Shown here piece by piece: positions 8,110 through 17,975 of a stretch of 64,000 nt of DNA (the stretch's first letter is position 1; the number at the start of each line of letters is the position of its first letter). The notes below the pieces were generated by a model. That model was not told the DNA's origin, made no database searches, and was given only the letters and a program-made list of their open reading frames with translations. This DNA comes from Candidatus Stahliibacteriota bacterium (lineage in GTDB: Bacteria > Hydrothermota > Tepidihabitantia > B3-TA06). The stretch lies in contig SOJW01000059.1 of assembly GCA_004375895.1 (NCBI GenBank), positions 1 through 64,000 of the forward strand. The letters run 5' to 3'. A program made the translations under genes and the position numbers.

Positions 8110-9164
8110 ATATCTTTGCACTCGCTCTTGGCCCGGTGGTGGCGATTCTTTTCTTCTTATGGATTAAGGATCGTTATGAACGGGAACCACTCAAATACCT
8201 GCTTCTTACACTGTGTGCGGGGGTGGTCGCGGCCATCCCCGTTATAATAGTTGAGATTTTATGGGTGCATATATCGTATGACATCTCGGCACTTACCACA
8301 GGCGAACTTGCATTCATGACGTTCATAGAGATAGGACTGACCGAGGAGTTTTTCAAAGCGGTTGCATTCTTTGCCACGGCTTACTGGAGCAAGCACATGA
8401 ACGAACCTTACGACGGGATTATGTACGCGGTTGCTGCCGCCTTAGGGTTCGCAGCTATAGAGAATGTGATGTACGTGTTGATGGGAGGAGTCCCTGCCGC
8501 CTTTGTAAGGGCCCTCACAGCTGTGCCTGCTCACGCGATGTTTGGTCTTTTCATAGGCTACTTTGCCGGAAGGGCCAAGTTCGCAAAACGTAAATGGGTC
8601 AAGCCGTTTTTGATACTTACGGGGTTTTCCATCGCTGTGTTCTTACATGGACTTTACGATCTGATCGCGATGTGGCCCTATCACCGTTTTGCCTGGTTGT
8701 GGCTTTTCCCACTCCTGGGGGTTATGGTTGTTGCATCCCTTCTTTTCATACGTGATGCCCGAAATCGTTCACCATTCAAACCTGCGGTTGATGAATACGG
8801 TCGCTATACCGGCTACACCGTCTCAGGAGGGCCTCTTCCCCCCAAGGTCGCTGCCAAGCTTGGAGTGGAGCCTCGGCTTCCCCCGGAAGATTTTGTACCC
8901 ACGGAATCCGGGCAAAAACCTGTGCTACCCAAGCCTGAGGTGCGAAAGCAGCCTGCCAAGCCGGAGACCAAGGCCGCAGCCCCATACTTCCTTGACGAAT
9001 ACTTCAAGCCCGCGAGGAAGGAAGAATCCCCGCTTCCTGCACCGGAACCTCCAACCACTCCCACTGAACCCGGTTTTACCTATGAGAGTCCGAAGGAGCC
9101 GCCGGCTCAGAAAAAAGGCCCTGATACTCCAAAGGACTACTCGCGGCCGGAGAAGGATGAATGA
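8106..9164 (+). CDS. PrsW-family intramembrane protease with a Pro-rich cytoplasmic tail
   Basis: IGLTEEFFKAVAFF, GFAAIENVMYV, HAMFGLFIGY motifs; multiple TM helices. Confidence 0.8.
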   Translation: MNIFALALGPVVAILFFLWIKDRYEREPLKYLLLTLCAGVVAAIPVIIVEILWVHISYDISALTTGELAFMTFIEIGLTEEFFKAVAFFATAYWSKHMNEPYDGIMYAVAAALGFAAIENVMYVLMGGVPAAFVRALTAVPAHAMFGLFIGYFAGRAKFAKRKWVKPFLILTGFSIAVFLHGLYDLIAMWPYHRFAWLWLFPLLGVMVVASLLFIRDARNRSPFKPAVDEYGRYTGYTVSGGPLPPKVAAKLGVEPRLPPEDFVPTESGQKPVLPKPEVRKQPAKPETKAAAPYFLDEYFKPARKEESPLPAPEPPTTPTEPGFTYESPKEPPAQKKGPDTPKDYSRPEKDE

Positions 9165-9242
9165 GCGAAATCCTTGACGCTCAGGTATAGCTCAGCAGGG
9201 TAAGTATCTGGTACTCCCTGAAGATCCTTCGTTCCCTAAACG

Positions 9243-9270
9243 TTGACAAGCAGGCCCCTTTCCCTATTAT
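9243..9270 (+). promoter_or_regulatory. Promoter TTGACA-N16-TATTAT, -10 ends 7 nt before GTG 9278 (leaderless prediction)
   Basis: Hexamers and spacing. Confidence 0.7.
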
Positions 9271-9277
9271 TCACCTT

Positions 9278-10645
9278 GTGAGTCTAAAGATTAAGCTTCC
9301 GCTGATGGTGAGTCTTCTCGTTCTCCTAAGCGTTGCTGGGGTTAGCTACTTTCTCATCCGTTATGAACAAAAGGTGCTTGGAGAGGAGCTTACCCGCAGG
9401 GGTGAGTTGTTGGCCAAGCAGCTAGCCGGTGTTGATAGGGTGGCGTTTAATCTTATAGCACGTGATGCCGAATACCTGCGTTTTGGTGATTCGACCTTCT
9501 CGTTTGAACGTTCTTCATCGTCCTTTGAGAAGGAGCGCGTCCTGAGTGCCGCTTTAACCGAGGCTGTGGCGAGCTCCGGGGTTCTGCAAGCCGTTTTTTT
9601 CGATTGGGACGGCTTTCCAGTGCTCTACCTTGATACGGGTACTGCCGCAGAGCTGGAGGATGAAATCGAAGAGGACGTGGGTTCAGAAGGAGGGGGCTCC
9701 CTTTTTAAACATCCCGACTCCATCCTTTCAGTCTTGGGCGAACCTGCGGACGGATTTACGTTTACCTCGCCCCTGCTCATAGGTTCCGATACCCTGGGCT
9801 TCGCCCAGGTACGTATTGATCCCAGCGTTCTTGACCGCGCGATCCGCGACGCCTTGATTAAGGTTCTACCTGTGCTCGGCGGTATCCTTGGGGTAAGCGT
9901 GCTCTTATCCTTGTTATTCAGCATGTTTTTTACGGTGCCTGTATCAAGGTTAAAGAAGCATGCCCTTGAGCTCGCGAAAGGCGACCTTTCCGTCCGTGTC
10001 AAGGTGCGTTCACGGGACGAGTTGGGTCTCTTGGGTCGGGTTTTTAACAAGATGGCCCATAACCTTCAGCGCACCTACGGTGAAATCCAGGAGAAGCTGG
10101 TGGAGATAAGACGGCTCTTCAAGATGGCCACCGAGGACGGTCTGACCGGGCTTTACGTCAAACGCTACTTCCTTGAGCTCCTGGCAGGCGAGCTGCGCCG
10201 CTCCATACGCTACGAGAGGCCCCTCTCGCTTTTGATGTGCGACATAGATCACTTCAAACGAATCAATGACACCTACGGCCATCCCGCAGGTGACGTTGTG
10301 CTTCGTTCTATAGCTCGTCAACTCTCGGTCGCTACCCGCGAGGGTATAGATATTATAGGGCGTTACGGAGGCGAAGAGTTTGCGGTGATGCTGCCCGAGA
10401 CTGACGAGGAGACGGCGTGGGTTATCGCGGAGAGGGTGCGCAAAGCCGTGGGATCGGAGCCGATTTCTCTGAAGGGTATGGGTGGGGTGGGGGAGAACCA
10501 GATCACGGTAACCATCTCAGTTGGTGTAACGACCGCGAGGGAAACAACGAGTCTGGATCGTCTGATAGCCACCGCGGATCGCGCCCTTTATCTTGCAAAA
10601 GAAAACGGTCGTAACCGCTCGACTGCCCTTGCCTTAGAAAGATGA
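9278..10645 (+). CDS. Membrane HAMP-GGDEF diguanylate cyclase
   Basis: N-terminal TM, HAMP-like region, CDIDHFKRINDTYGHPAGD, RYGGEEF. Confidence 0.92.
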   Translation: MSLKIKLPLMVSLLVLLSVAGVSYFLIRYEQKVLGEELTRRGELLAKQLAGVDRVAFNLIARDAEYLRFGDSTFSFERSSSSFEKERVLSAALTEAVASSGVLQAVFFDWDGFPVLYLDTGTAAELEDEIEEDVGSEGGGSLFKHPDSILSVLGEPADGFTFTSPLLIGSDTLGFAQVRIDPSVLDRAIRDALIKVLPVLGGILGVSVLLSLLFSMFFTVPVSRLKKHALELAKGDLSVRVKVRSRDELGLLGRVFNKMAHNLQRTYGEIQEKLVEIRRLFKMATEDGLTGLYVKRYFLELLAGELRRSIRYERPLSLLMCDIDHFKRINDTYGHPAGDVVLRSIARQLSVATREGIDIIGRYGGEEFAVMLPETDEETAWVIAERVRKAVGSEPISLKGMGGVGENQITVTISVGVTTARETTSLDRLIATADRALYLAKENGRNRSTALALER

Positions 10646-11724
10646 GCAATCTCCTGGTGCTCCTGGTGATTACCTATCCCAACGGCTGGTTCGGAACCGG
10701 CCCTGCATCGGCGTCGGATGCCGGGATGATGCTTGAGCAGGGGGTCTTTGCAGTTGAGTATAACCCTGCCGGTTTGGCGTGGCTGGATTTGCTCCAGGTC
10801 GGTGTGGCGGCAGAGGGTTTGTTCCGTTACAATCTTGTAGGTGTTGCATACAAGTATCAAGACTGGCCCCTGGCTGCCTCGGTGCACAAGAATATCCATA
10901 GCTGGGGATTCTCGCTCGGTGCCGGTCATCTGACACGCCCACTTGCAATGGGAGGTGCCTTCAGCGCTTCCTTTGATACCCTGGGTCATGATCAGACGTT
11001 CTCGTTGCGTTTCGGGCTTCAGTGGCGTGAGTACGTGGGGCTATCTCTGGGGCCTGAGCTCTGGAATGCGCAGGATACCGGTCACTTGAGCGTTCTGGCC
11101 CAGGTGGGGGCGGCGGTGCCGATCCCGATTCCACAGGTTGAAGGATTGGATTTTCTTGTGGGGGCCGCGGCCGAGATCGGGCCTCCCCACTTCCGCATAG
11201 GCGGCGGGTTAGCTTACGAGCCATTTGGTGGGGTAAAGATACAGACTGTTGTTACAACCGAGGAGTGGGGGGCAGGTCTTCTTTTAGACAACGTAGATGA
11301 CCGCGGCGGTCTCTGGGTTCGCAAGGGCTTCATGGAGGAGACCTGGCAGTTCGGCATCGCATACGTGAGAAACGTACGCGCTCAAAGAACCAGGGAGGTG
11401 ATTGTATATCGCAATCTTCCCGGGCGTGTGGATACGGTCTATCTTACGCAGGCTGAACCACTTGATCAGGATACCACTACCCGTGTGGTTTCGCGTGAGG
11501 TTCGCAAGAAACAGGAGCGCCTTATGGGCAAGGCGAACCGTTACTACGCGGCCCAGCACTACGAGGATGCAATTGCGGCCTGGAGGGAGGTGATTCGGCT
11601 TGATCCTTCAAACGATCTTGCCGCACGCGCCAGGGAAGACGTAGAAGAGGTCACCGCTTTGATCGAAACCCTGGAGCGTATCCGCTCCAGCAGAGGGCGC
11701 ACCACCAGGAGTAAGCCCCAGTAA
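10642..11724 (+). CDS. Outer-membrane beta-barrel-like protein with C-terminal TPR-like segment
   Basis: N-terminal ASDAGMMLEQGVFAVEYNPAGLAWL (PorV/UPF0164-like); C-terminal ANRYYAAQHYEDAIAAWREVIRLDPSNDLA; ATGA overlap with GGDEF gene. Confidence 0.6.
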   Translation: MSNLLVLLVITYPNGWFGTGPASASDAGMMLEQGVFAVEYNPAGLAWLDLLQVGVAAEGLFRYNLVGVAYKYQDWPLAASVHKNIHSWGFSLGAGHLTRPLAMGGAFSASFDTLGHDQTFSLRFGLQWREYVGLSLGPELWNAQDTGHLSVLAQVGAAVPIPIPQVEGLDFLVGAAAEIGPPHFRIGGGLAYEPFGGVKIQTVVTTEEWGAGLLLDNVDDRGGLWVRKGFMEETWQFGIAYVRNVRAQRTREVIVYRNLPGRVDTVYLTQAEPLDQDTTTRVVSREVRKKQERLMGKANRYYAAQHYEDAIAAWREVIRLDPSNDLAARAREDVEEVTALIETLERIRSSRGRTTRSKPQ

Positions 11725-11975
11725 AACCTTAATCGATAAATAGCACGCCGACTACCCCAAAGTCCCTGGAGGTACACGAAGCAGGTTCAAGGGGTATTCA
11801 CGCGGTGTTTGTGTGAGGAATCGGATACACCTACTTCCTCAGACCGAGCCAGGCAATGAAATCTACCAACTTTTCCTCTGCTTTGCATACTTAAAAACAA
11901 GATAGTTGATGTCCTTCAGAGGGTAAAGAAAAGCGATGAAGAATGTAAGTTGTTTGTTAAATGGGGGTTAAAGAC

Positions 11976-12824
11976 TTAGTTACTGGATATTTCGGAGATC
12001 GGGAGAAAGGTCCTGCTATCGGTGGTTTCAAAGAACACGCCGTTGTTGTCGCTGGCCACATAGACGTTGCTGGCGTTGGGTGCTTTTATGTCCCAGTACC
12101 AGTCGCCGAAGTGGTTGTAGTAGCCTTCCCCTACGTGGTAGCCGCGGGGGATGGAGCCGATGTGAAAACCCACGCTGTCCCAAGGCGGCTTCTTTGGAAG
12201 CAGGGTGTCACCCAAGGCATACCAGCTCTCACCGTGGGTATTTGAGTACAGCACGTAACCGCATCCACAGCCTACGTAGCCGTGCATGTCGTCGTAGAAG
12301 TCCACGCTAAGGCAGGGGATGGGTCTCTTTCGAAAGGCTTCAGGCATATTTGCTGTTGACACCGTGTCCCATGTATTTCCGTAGTTGTGGCTGTACCATA
12401 TGTAGCCCTTACCAGGGACAGAGGGGCCGGTAGTTTCAACAGTATAACACGTATCGGTGTAGCCTACGATGTACCCGTACTGCTGACTGGGAAAGCACAC
12501 GTCGGACAGGGTGTATTGAGGCCCTAAGCTAAAACTCAAGGTATCCAGGGTATCCAGTTGCGGTATGTGATCGGCGTCTATCTCTACCTGATAGCGGCGC
12601 ACCTTACCGCTGTCGCCTACTACCCAGATAGTGTAGGGGTTATACGGATTGGTTGTTTTTACCTTGTACACCGCGTTCCAGTCGCCTTTATTGACCGATA
12701 CCGAGTCTATCAAACCAATGCGGCGGTATCGATACCGGGCCACTACAGTATCCTGGGCTTGTATCGTGCTTGCGAATGCAAGCGCCAGGAGCGCTGCAAA
12801 CACAGCGTATGATACGCGTTTCAT
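11976..12824 (-). CDS. Secreted BNR/YCF48-like beta-propeller protein
   Basis: Signal peptide; IWYSHNYGNTWDT, VLYSNTHGESWYALGD repeats. Confidence 0.6.
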   Translation of the reverse strand: MKRVSYAVFAALLALAFASTIQAQDTVVARYRYRRIGLIDSVSVNKGDWNAVYKVKTTNPYNPYTIWVVGDSGKVRRYQVEIDADHIPQLDTLDTLSFSLGPQYTLSDVCFPSQQYGYIVGYTDTCYTVETTGPSVPGKGYIWYSHNYGNTWDTVSTANMPEAFRKRPIPCLSVDFYDDMHGYVGCGCGYVLYSNTHGESWYALGDTLLPKKPPWDSVGFHIGSIPRGYHVGEGYYNHFGDWYWDIKAPNASNVYVASDNNGVFFETTDSRTFLPISEISSN

Positions 12825-12879
12825 CTCTTACTCCTTTCTTGGTTTTGCTGTCTGCAGACAAATGCGTTGTGGATTCTCC

Positions 12880-13030
12880 CCCTCCCCTTTATCCCCTCCC
12901 ACCAGGGGAGGGGTGACTCCAGGGTGAACACATCTCCTCTCACTTACCTCCCCCTTGATGGGGGAGGATTAAGGTGGGGGTGAAAGCTATTCACCCTCCC
13001 CCTACCCCCTCCCGTCAAGGGAGGGGTAAA
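12880..13030. repeat. Cluster of CCTCCCC/GGGGAGG dispersed hairpin repeats
   Basis: CTCCCCCTTGATGGGGGAGGATTAAGGTGGGGGTG and relatives; similar copy at 1960-1995. Confidence 0.75.
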
Positions 13031-13078
13031 GGAAAGTCCACCTTGTAGCGTATTTATCCGCATAGCACGTTTTTTGTT

Positions 13079-14665
13079 TCACCGCAGCACGACTACCTTT
13101 CTGGCAGTTGCGCCGCTGCCTGTGTCCAGACGTGCAGTGTAGACACCTGATGGGACTTTTCTTCCTAGCTCGTCTCTCAAGTCCCACTCCACGCTGGACT
13201 CTGTCAGGTCTCTATAGCGGCGCACCAGAGCGCCGCTGACGTCATAGATTGTTAAGCTTGCCTCCTTGCTTAAGGGTTTTTGATAATAGAACCGCACCGC
13301 TTCTCGCGTTACGGTAGCAGAAAGCTCTAACTGTAAGCCTTTATCAATATCCTCTTTTTCCTCCACCCCAGACCCGGTGAACTTGCACAACCATACACGT
13401 TCCAAGGTGACACCTGACCAGTTAGAAACCAGAAACTCACTCCTTCCGTCATCATCAAAGTCACCTGCAGGTGCAAAACTACACCCCACGTGCTCATTTA
13501 CTTCACCTTCCAGCCAACCGTCAAATACATCGTCTATCACGTTGCCGCCGCGATAGAAATACGCTGCTCCTTCCCACCACTCGTCACCTACGAGACGATC
13601 TTCGCTGGGAGCGCCAAGGATAAAGTCATCCCTGCCATCATGGTCCGCATCCCCAGTGCTCACAGTGCCTCCTATAGCGGTGAGGTAGGAGGAATCGGTA
13701 CGCCCGATGATCTCCAAGTCAGGGATATTATCGTAGTCTTTGCCTCCGAATAAAACGTATGCCTTGCCAGGTCTTGTTGTACCTTCACCCGGCCAGAGTT
13801 CTGAGCCAAACACCGCATGAGCACCGTTTTCCTTCGCTAAAAGATCAATGGGGTTGAATCCCAGAAAGGGAGCCTCTTCGTCATAAAAGGTCACGTCCTC
13901 TACCGTGTCCATTGGGTCGCCGCCGAAGTAGATGTACACCCCCACCTGAGCGGCACCCACTATTACATCGTCAAAGCCGTCTGCGTTGAAGTCGCCGCCA
14001 CCGCCCACCTGCCAGCCAAACCCCCCTCCGTGACCGGCAATGATCACGTCAGGGTCGTGCTCGCCAGACCCAAACCCAGGACCGCCAAAGTAAATGTAAG
14101 CCGCACCGCCCACGTCACCATACCGGCTATAAGGGGAACCTATAATGAGGTCTTCCCATCCGTCTGTATTCACGTCACCCGCATTGGCCAGAGAAGCCCC
14201 CATGCCCATGGTGCGCAACTCTTCATCTGTCATCCAGGCGTCAACTTCCTGGCTGTCCACTAGAGGACCAAAGTAGATCACAACCTTGCTTGCTCCCTGG
14301 TTCCCTGCCATAAGGTCGGCCACTCCGTCATCGTTGATATCCATTACCAGAATATGGGGGCTTCCACCTACCTGTTCGTGCGTCCAGATGGTTATGTCTG
14401 GCAAGGTGTCCATAACCTCACCGCCCAGAAAGATTAGTGCACCACCTACATATCTGTGTTCAATTACTGTATCAAGATAGTGAAAAGAGACCGCTATGTC
14501 TCTATACTCATCACCGCTTAAATCCCCCGCGTCAATTCCAAATCCGAAGTGAAATGATGAATCTTCGTGCAAGTACCCCTTCTCCCATACTACCTCAATG
14601 TCGTGGCCGATAGCACCGGAGCCGGCGGTAAACCAAAGAAGAATTGTTAAACCTATATGGATCAT
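13079..14665 (-). CDS. Secreted FG-GAP (integrin-alpha-like) repeat protein with T9SS-like sorting domain
   Basis: DINDDGVADLMAGN, DVNTDGWEDLIIGSPYSRYGDVGGAAYIYFGG; C-terminal LTIYDVSGALVRR...VPSGVYTARLDTG...KVVVLR; RBS GAAGAGGTGAA before ATG 14665. Confidence 0.85.
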   Translation of the reverse strand: MIHIGLTILLWFTAGSGAIGHDIEVVWEKGYLHEDSSFHFGFGIDAGDLSGDEYRDIAVSFHYLDTVIEHRYVGGALIFLGGEVMDTLPDITIWTHEQVGGSPHILVMDINDDGVADLMAGNQGASKVVIYFGPLVDSQEVDAWMTDEELRTMGMGASLANAGDVNTDGWEDLIIGSPYSRYGDVGGAAYIYFGGPGFGSGEHDPDVIIAGHGGGFGWQVGGGGDFNADGFDDVIVGAAQVGVYIYFGGDPMDTVEDVTFYDEEAPFLGFNPIDLLAKENGAHAVFGSELWPGEGTTRPGKAYVLFGGKDYDNIPDLEIIGRTDSSYLTAIGGTVSTGDADHDGRDDFILGAPSEDRLVGDEWWEGAAYFYRGGNVIDDVFDGWLEGEVNEHVGCSFAPAGDFDDDGRSEFLVSNWSGVTLERVWLCKFTGSGVEEKEDIDKGLQLELSATVTREAVRFYYQKPLSKEASLTIYDVSGALVRRYRDLTESSVEWDLRDELGRKVPSGVYTARLDTGSGATARKVVVLR

Positions 14666-14752
14666 TTCACCTCTTCCTGTATTACTATAATACATTTATT
14701 CCTTTTGTCAAGCGGCCTGGGTGAGGTATCTTTTGTCCATAATAAGTTTGGC

Positions 14753-14780
14753 TTGACACAAGCCCTAGATCGTGTAGACT
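14753..14780 (+). promoter_or_regulatory. Promoter TTGACA-N16-TAGACT, -10 ends 7 nt before thrS ATG
   Basis: Hexamers and spacing. Confidence 0.75.
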
Positions 14781-14787
14781 TACGTTA

Positions 14788-16683
14788 ATGGTTAAGATAA
14801 CGCTGGATGGCCGCTCTCGTGACGTTGAGGACGGGGTTCGTCTTCGCGATCTGGCCCCCGATGGGGCATTTGCCGCCCTGGCGAACGGTAAACCGGTGGG
14901 TCTTGCTACATCGCTTAAGGAAGATGCCGAGATTCGCTGGCTTACGTTTTCAGACGAGGAAGGACGTGAAATCTTCTGGCACTCCTCCTCGCATCTTCTG
15001 GCGCACGCGGTCAAGCGGCTTTTTCCAAGGGCTAAGCTTGCGATTGGACCTCCGATTGAAGAGGGATTCTACTACGACTTCCAGGTCGATCGTCCGTTCA
15101 CTGAGGAGGATCTTCGCAGGATCGAGAAGGAGATGCGCAAACTTGCCGCACAAGATTTGCCTATCCGGCGTCGTTTATTCCCCAAGGCAAAGCTTGAGCA
15201 CTACTACCGATTCGTGGGCGAAGACCTGAAGCTTGAGCTGCTTTCAGAGATCGCCGACGAGGAGGTAAGCCTCTACGAACAGGGTGAGTTCCTTGATCTC
15301 TGCCGGGGTCCGCATCTGGACGACACCTCCAAGATCGCCGCGTTCAAGCTCCTCTCGGTCGCGGGCGCTTACTGGCGGGGTGATGAGACAAAACAGATGC
15401 TTCAGCGCATCTACGGTATATCCTTCCCAACCCAGGAAGAACTGGATGCCTATCTTGCGCGTCTTGAGGAGGCCAAGGCGTCAGATCACCGTGTGCTTGG
15501 TCGTCAGCTTGGTCTTTACGAGATATTTGAAGAGGTGGGGCCTGGTCTGATCCTCTGGAAGCCAAAGGGAGCTATTATCCGTCGTGTTATCGAGGATTTC
15601 TGGACCGCTGAACACATCAAACGTGGTTACCAGCTGGTATCCACCCCTCACATCGCCCGTGCCGAGCTCTGGAAGATCTCAGGACACTATGATTACTACA
15701 AGAAAAACATGTTCTTTACCACTATCGAGGACCAGGAGTACGCCATCAAGCCGATGAACTGTCCGGCCCACATGATGCTTTACCTTGATTCCAAGCACAG
15801 CTACCGTGAGCTTCCCATACGCTACGCCGAGCTCGGCACCGTCTACCGCAACGAGCGCTCAGGGGTTCTGCACGGTATGCTGCGCGTGCGCGGTTTCACC
15901 ATCGACGACGGTCACATCTTCTGCACGCCCGAGCAGATTTCGGATGAGATCACCGGTGTCCTTGACTTTTGTTTGTATATGATCAGGGCGTTCGGGTACA
16001 AGGATATCAAGGTCGAGCTTTCGCTCTGGGAACCTGGGAAGCCGGGAAAGTACGCAGGCACACCTGAAAAGTGGGAAGAGGCGCAGGCGATCCTTGAGAA
16101 TGTGCTTAAGGACAATGAGGTTCCATACAAGAGAATGCCTGGTGAGGCTGTGTTCTACGGGCCGAAGATCGATATAAAGTTTGTAGATGCGCTGGGACGT
16201 CCATGGCAGGGATCGACCATCCAGTTCGATTTCAACCTGCCAGAGAGATTCGGCCTTCGCTACGTGGGAGAAGACGGTGCCGAACACGAGGTCAGGGTGA
16301 TCCATCGTGCGATACTGGGTGCCATGGAGCGCTTTGTGGGAGGTTTGATAGAGTTTTACAAAGGGAACTTTCCTCTCTGGCTCGCCCCGTATCAGGTAGC
16401 CGTTCTCACGGTTACAGATGCAGCCAAGGAATACGCATCCGAGGTGGCAGCCGAGCTTATAGACGAAGGGATCCGGGTAGTAACCGAGTTCTCGGCTGAG
16501 AAGATAGGTGCAAAGATACGGCGGTTTGAGATCGAGAAGGTTCCCTACATGATCGTGCTGGGAGCACGAGAGGCCAAAGAAGGTACCCTCACCCTGCGAA
16601 GGCACGGAGAGGGTGATCTGGGAGCGTTTTCGCTATCTGGAGCGATTAAACGCCTTAAGAAGGAAATCAAACAACGGAGGTGA
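14788..16683 (+). CDS. thrS: Threonyl-tRNA synthetase
   Basis: TGS domain, HSSSHLLAHAVKRLFP, class II motifs, KPMNCPAHMMLY. Confidence 0.97.
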   Translation: MVKITLDGRSRDVEDGVRLRDLAPDGAFAALANGKPVGLATSLKEDAEIRWLTFSDEEGREIFWHSSSHLLAHAVKRLFPRAKLAIGPPIEEGFYYDFQVDRPFTEEDLRRIEKEMRKLAAQDLPIRRRLFPKAKLEHYYRFVGEDLKLELLSEIADEEVSLYEQGEFLDLCRGPHLDDTSKIAAFKLLSVAGAYWRGDETKQMLQRIYGISFPTQEELDAYLARLEEAKASDHRVLGRQLGLYEIFEEVGPGLILWKPKGAIIRRVIEDFWTAEHIKRGYQLVSTPHIARAELWKISGHYDYYKKNMFFTTIEDQEYAIKPMNCPAHMMLYLDSKHSYRELPIRYAELGTVYRNERSGVLHGMLRVRGFTIDDGHIFCTPEQISDEITGVLDFCLYMIRAFGYKDIKVELSLWEPGKPGKYAGTPEKWEEAQAILENVLKDNEVPYKRMPGEAVFYGPKIDIKFVDALGRPWQGSTIQFDFNLPERFGLRYVGEDGAEHEVRVIHRAILGAMERFVGGLIEFYKGNFPLWLAPYQVAVLTVTDAAKEYASEVAAELIDEGIRVVTEFSAEKIGAKIRRFEIEKVPYMIVLGAREAKEGTLTLRRHGEGDLGAFSLSGAIKRLKKEIKQRR

Positions 16684-16686
16684 TAG

Positions 16687-17331
16687 ATTAGAAGACGTTT
16701 TACCGGGCCTCCGCCCAAACCAAGACGCCGTCACCGCATAAATCACGAGATCAGAGCCGACTACGTACGAGTAATCGGCATAGACAAGAAGATGATAGGC
16801 ATCCTTCCCATCAGGGAGGCGATGCGAATGGCCTCTGCTCAGGGATATGATCTGGTGGAGATGGCCTCCAACGCCGACCCTCCTGTTTGCCGGATCCTTG
16901 ATTATGGAAGGTTCCTCTACGAGGAGAAGGCCAAGCAACAGGAGGCTAAGAAACATCAGCATACCGTGTCCGTACGGCAGATGCGGCTCACATTAAAGAT
17001 AAGCGAACATGACTTCGGCACCAAGATACGCAAGATGAGTGAGTTCCTCGAGGCCAAGGATCGCGTTAAGGTAACGGTCAGGTTGCGAGGACGAGAGGTG
17101 GTTCACAAAGATCGCGGCCTGGAGATGATAGAGCGCATCCAGGAAAGGCTCTCAGACATCGCTATGCTTGAAGGGAAACCGTTCCTTGAAGGGACTACGA
17201 GGTTTTCATGGCAAGCCATGTTCGTTCCTATCAAGGGTTCGAAACGAGGAGCCAAGCAAAAAAGGCCTGAGAGCGAGGAGAATAGTTCCGAAAAGAAACT
17301 TACCACGGTGAGTGAAGAAGGGAAGAGCTAA
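16687..17331 (+). CDS. infC: Translation initiation factor IF-3, AUU start
   Basis: In-frame extension IRRRFTGPPPKPRRRHRINHEIRADYVRVIG upstream of the track's ATG; GGAGGTGA SD at 16676-16683. Confidence 0.93.
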   Translation: MRRRFTGPPPKPRRRHRINHEIRADYVRVIGIDKKMIGILPIREAMRMASAQGYDLVEMASNADPPVCRILDYGRFLYEEKAKQQEAKKHQHTVSVRQMRLTLKISEHDFGTKIRKMSEFLEAKDRVKVTVRLRGREVVHKDRGLEMIERIQERLSDIAMLEGKPFLEGTTRFSWQAMFVPIKGSKRGAKQKRPESEENSSEKKLTTVSEEGKS

Positions 17332-17361
17332 AGAAAGCAGAGATTATTAAGGAGAGATAGG

Positions 17362-17571
17362 ATGCCGAAGATGAAGACAAAGCGCTCATTGGCTAAACGT
17401 GTAAAGGTGACCGGCAGGGGTAAGTTGAAACGTTATAAATCTGGGCACAGTCACCTACTTACCTCAAAGAGCAAAACCCGTAAACGCAGACTTCGTCAGT
17501 CGACTACCGTGGAGGGTAGGAACGAGAGACGTATGAAGAAGCTTCTGCCTAAGGTAGGGCGGAGTAAGTGA
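17362..17571 (+). CDS. rpmI: 50S ribosomal protein L35
   Basis: [36 protein letters not shown]. Confidence 0.96.
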   Translation: MPKMKTKRSLAKRVKVTGRGKLKRYKSGHSHLLTSKSKTRKRRLRQSTTVEGRNERRMKKLLPKVGRSK

Positions 17572-17597
17572 AAAGGATTTAGGAAGAAGGAGACGGA

Positions 17598-17975
17598 ATG
17601 CCACGAGTGAAAGGTGGACCTACAGGCCATGCTCGCATTAAGAAGTGGCGTCGCCATGCAAGAGGCTATTGGGGCGCGAGACACCGTCTGACCCGCACGA
17701 TACGCAATGCGGTTCAGAAGGCCTGGGAGACGAGCTATCGTGACCGCAGGCGCAAGAAGCGCCAGATGCGTGCACTTTGGAATATCCGCATCAACGCAGC
17801 CTTAAGGCCCTTAGGTCTTAACTACAGCCGCTTCATCTACGGTCTCAAGCAAGAGGGGATCGAGCTCTCCCGCAAGACCCTTGCCCAGCTTGCAGTTGAG
17901 AATCCGGAGGATTTCGGTGCTCTCGTCGGGAAGGTGAAGGAAGGTCTTGATGCAGGAAAGGCTAGCTCTTCTTAA
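17598..17975 (+). CDS. rplT: 50S ribosomal protein L20
   Basis: [31 protein letters not shown]... Confidence 0.96.
   Translation: MPRVKGGPTGHARIKKWRRHARGYWGARHRLTRTIRNAVQKAWETSYRDRRRKKRQMRALWNIRINAALRPLGLNYSRFIYGLKQEGIELSRKTLAQLAVENPEDFGALVGKVKEGLDAGKASSS

Noticed and set aside
15859-16605. 248-aa minus-strand ORF
   Set aside because: Antisense to thrS; low-complexity shadow translation
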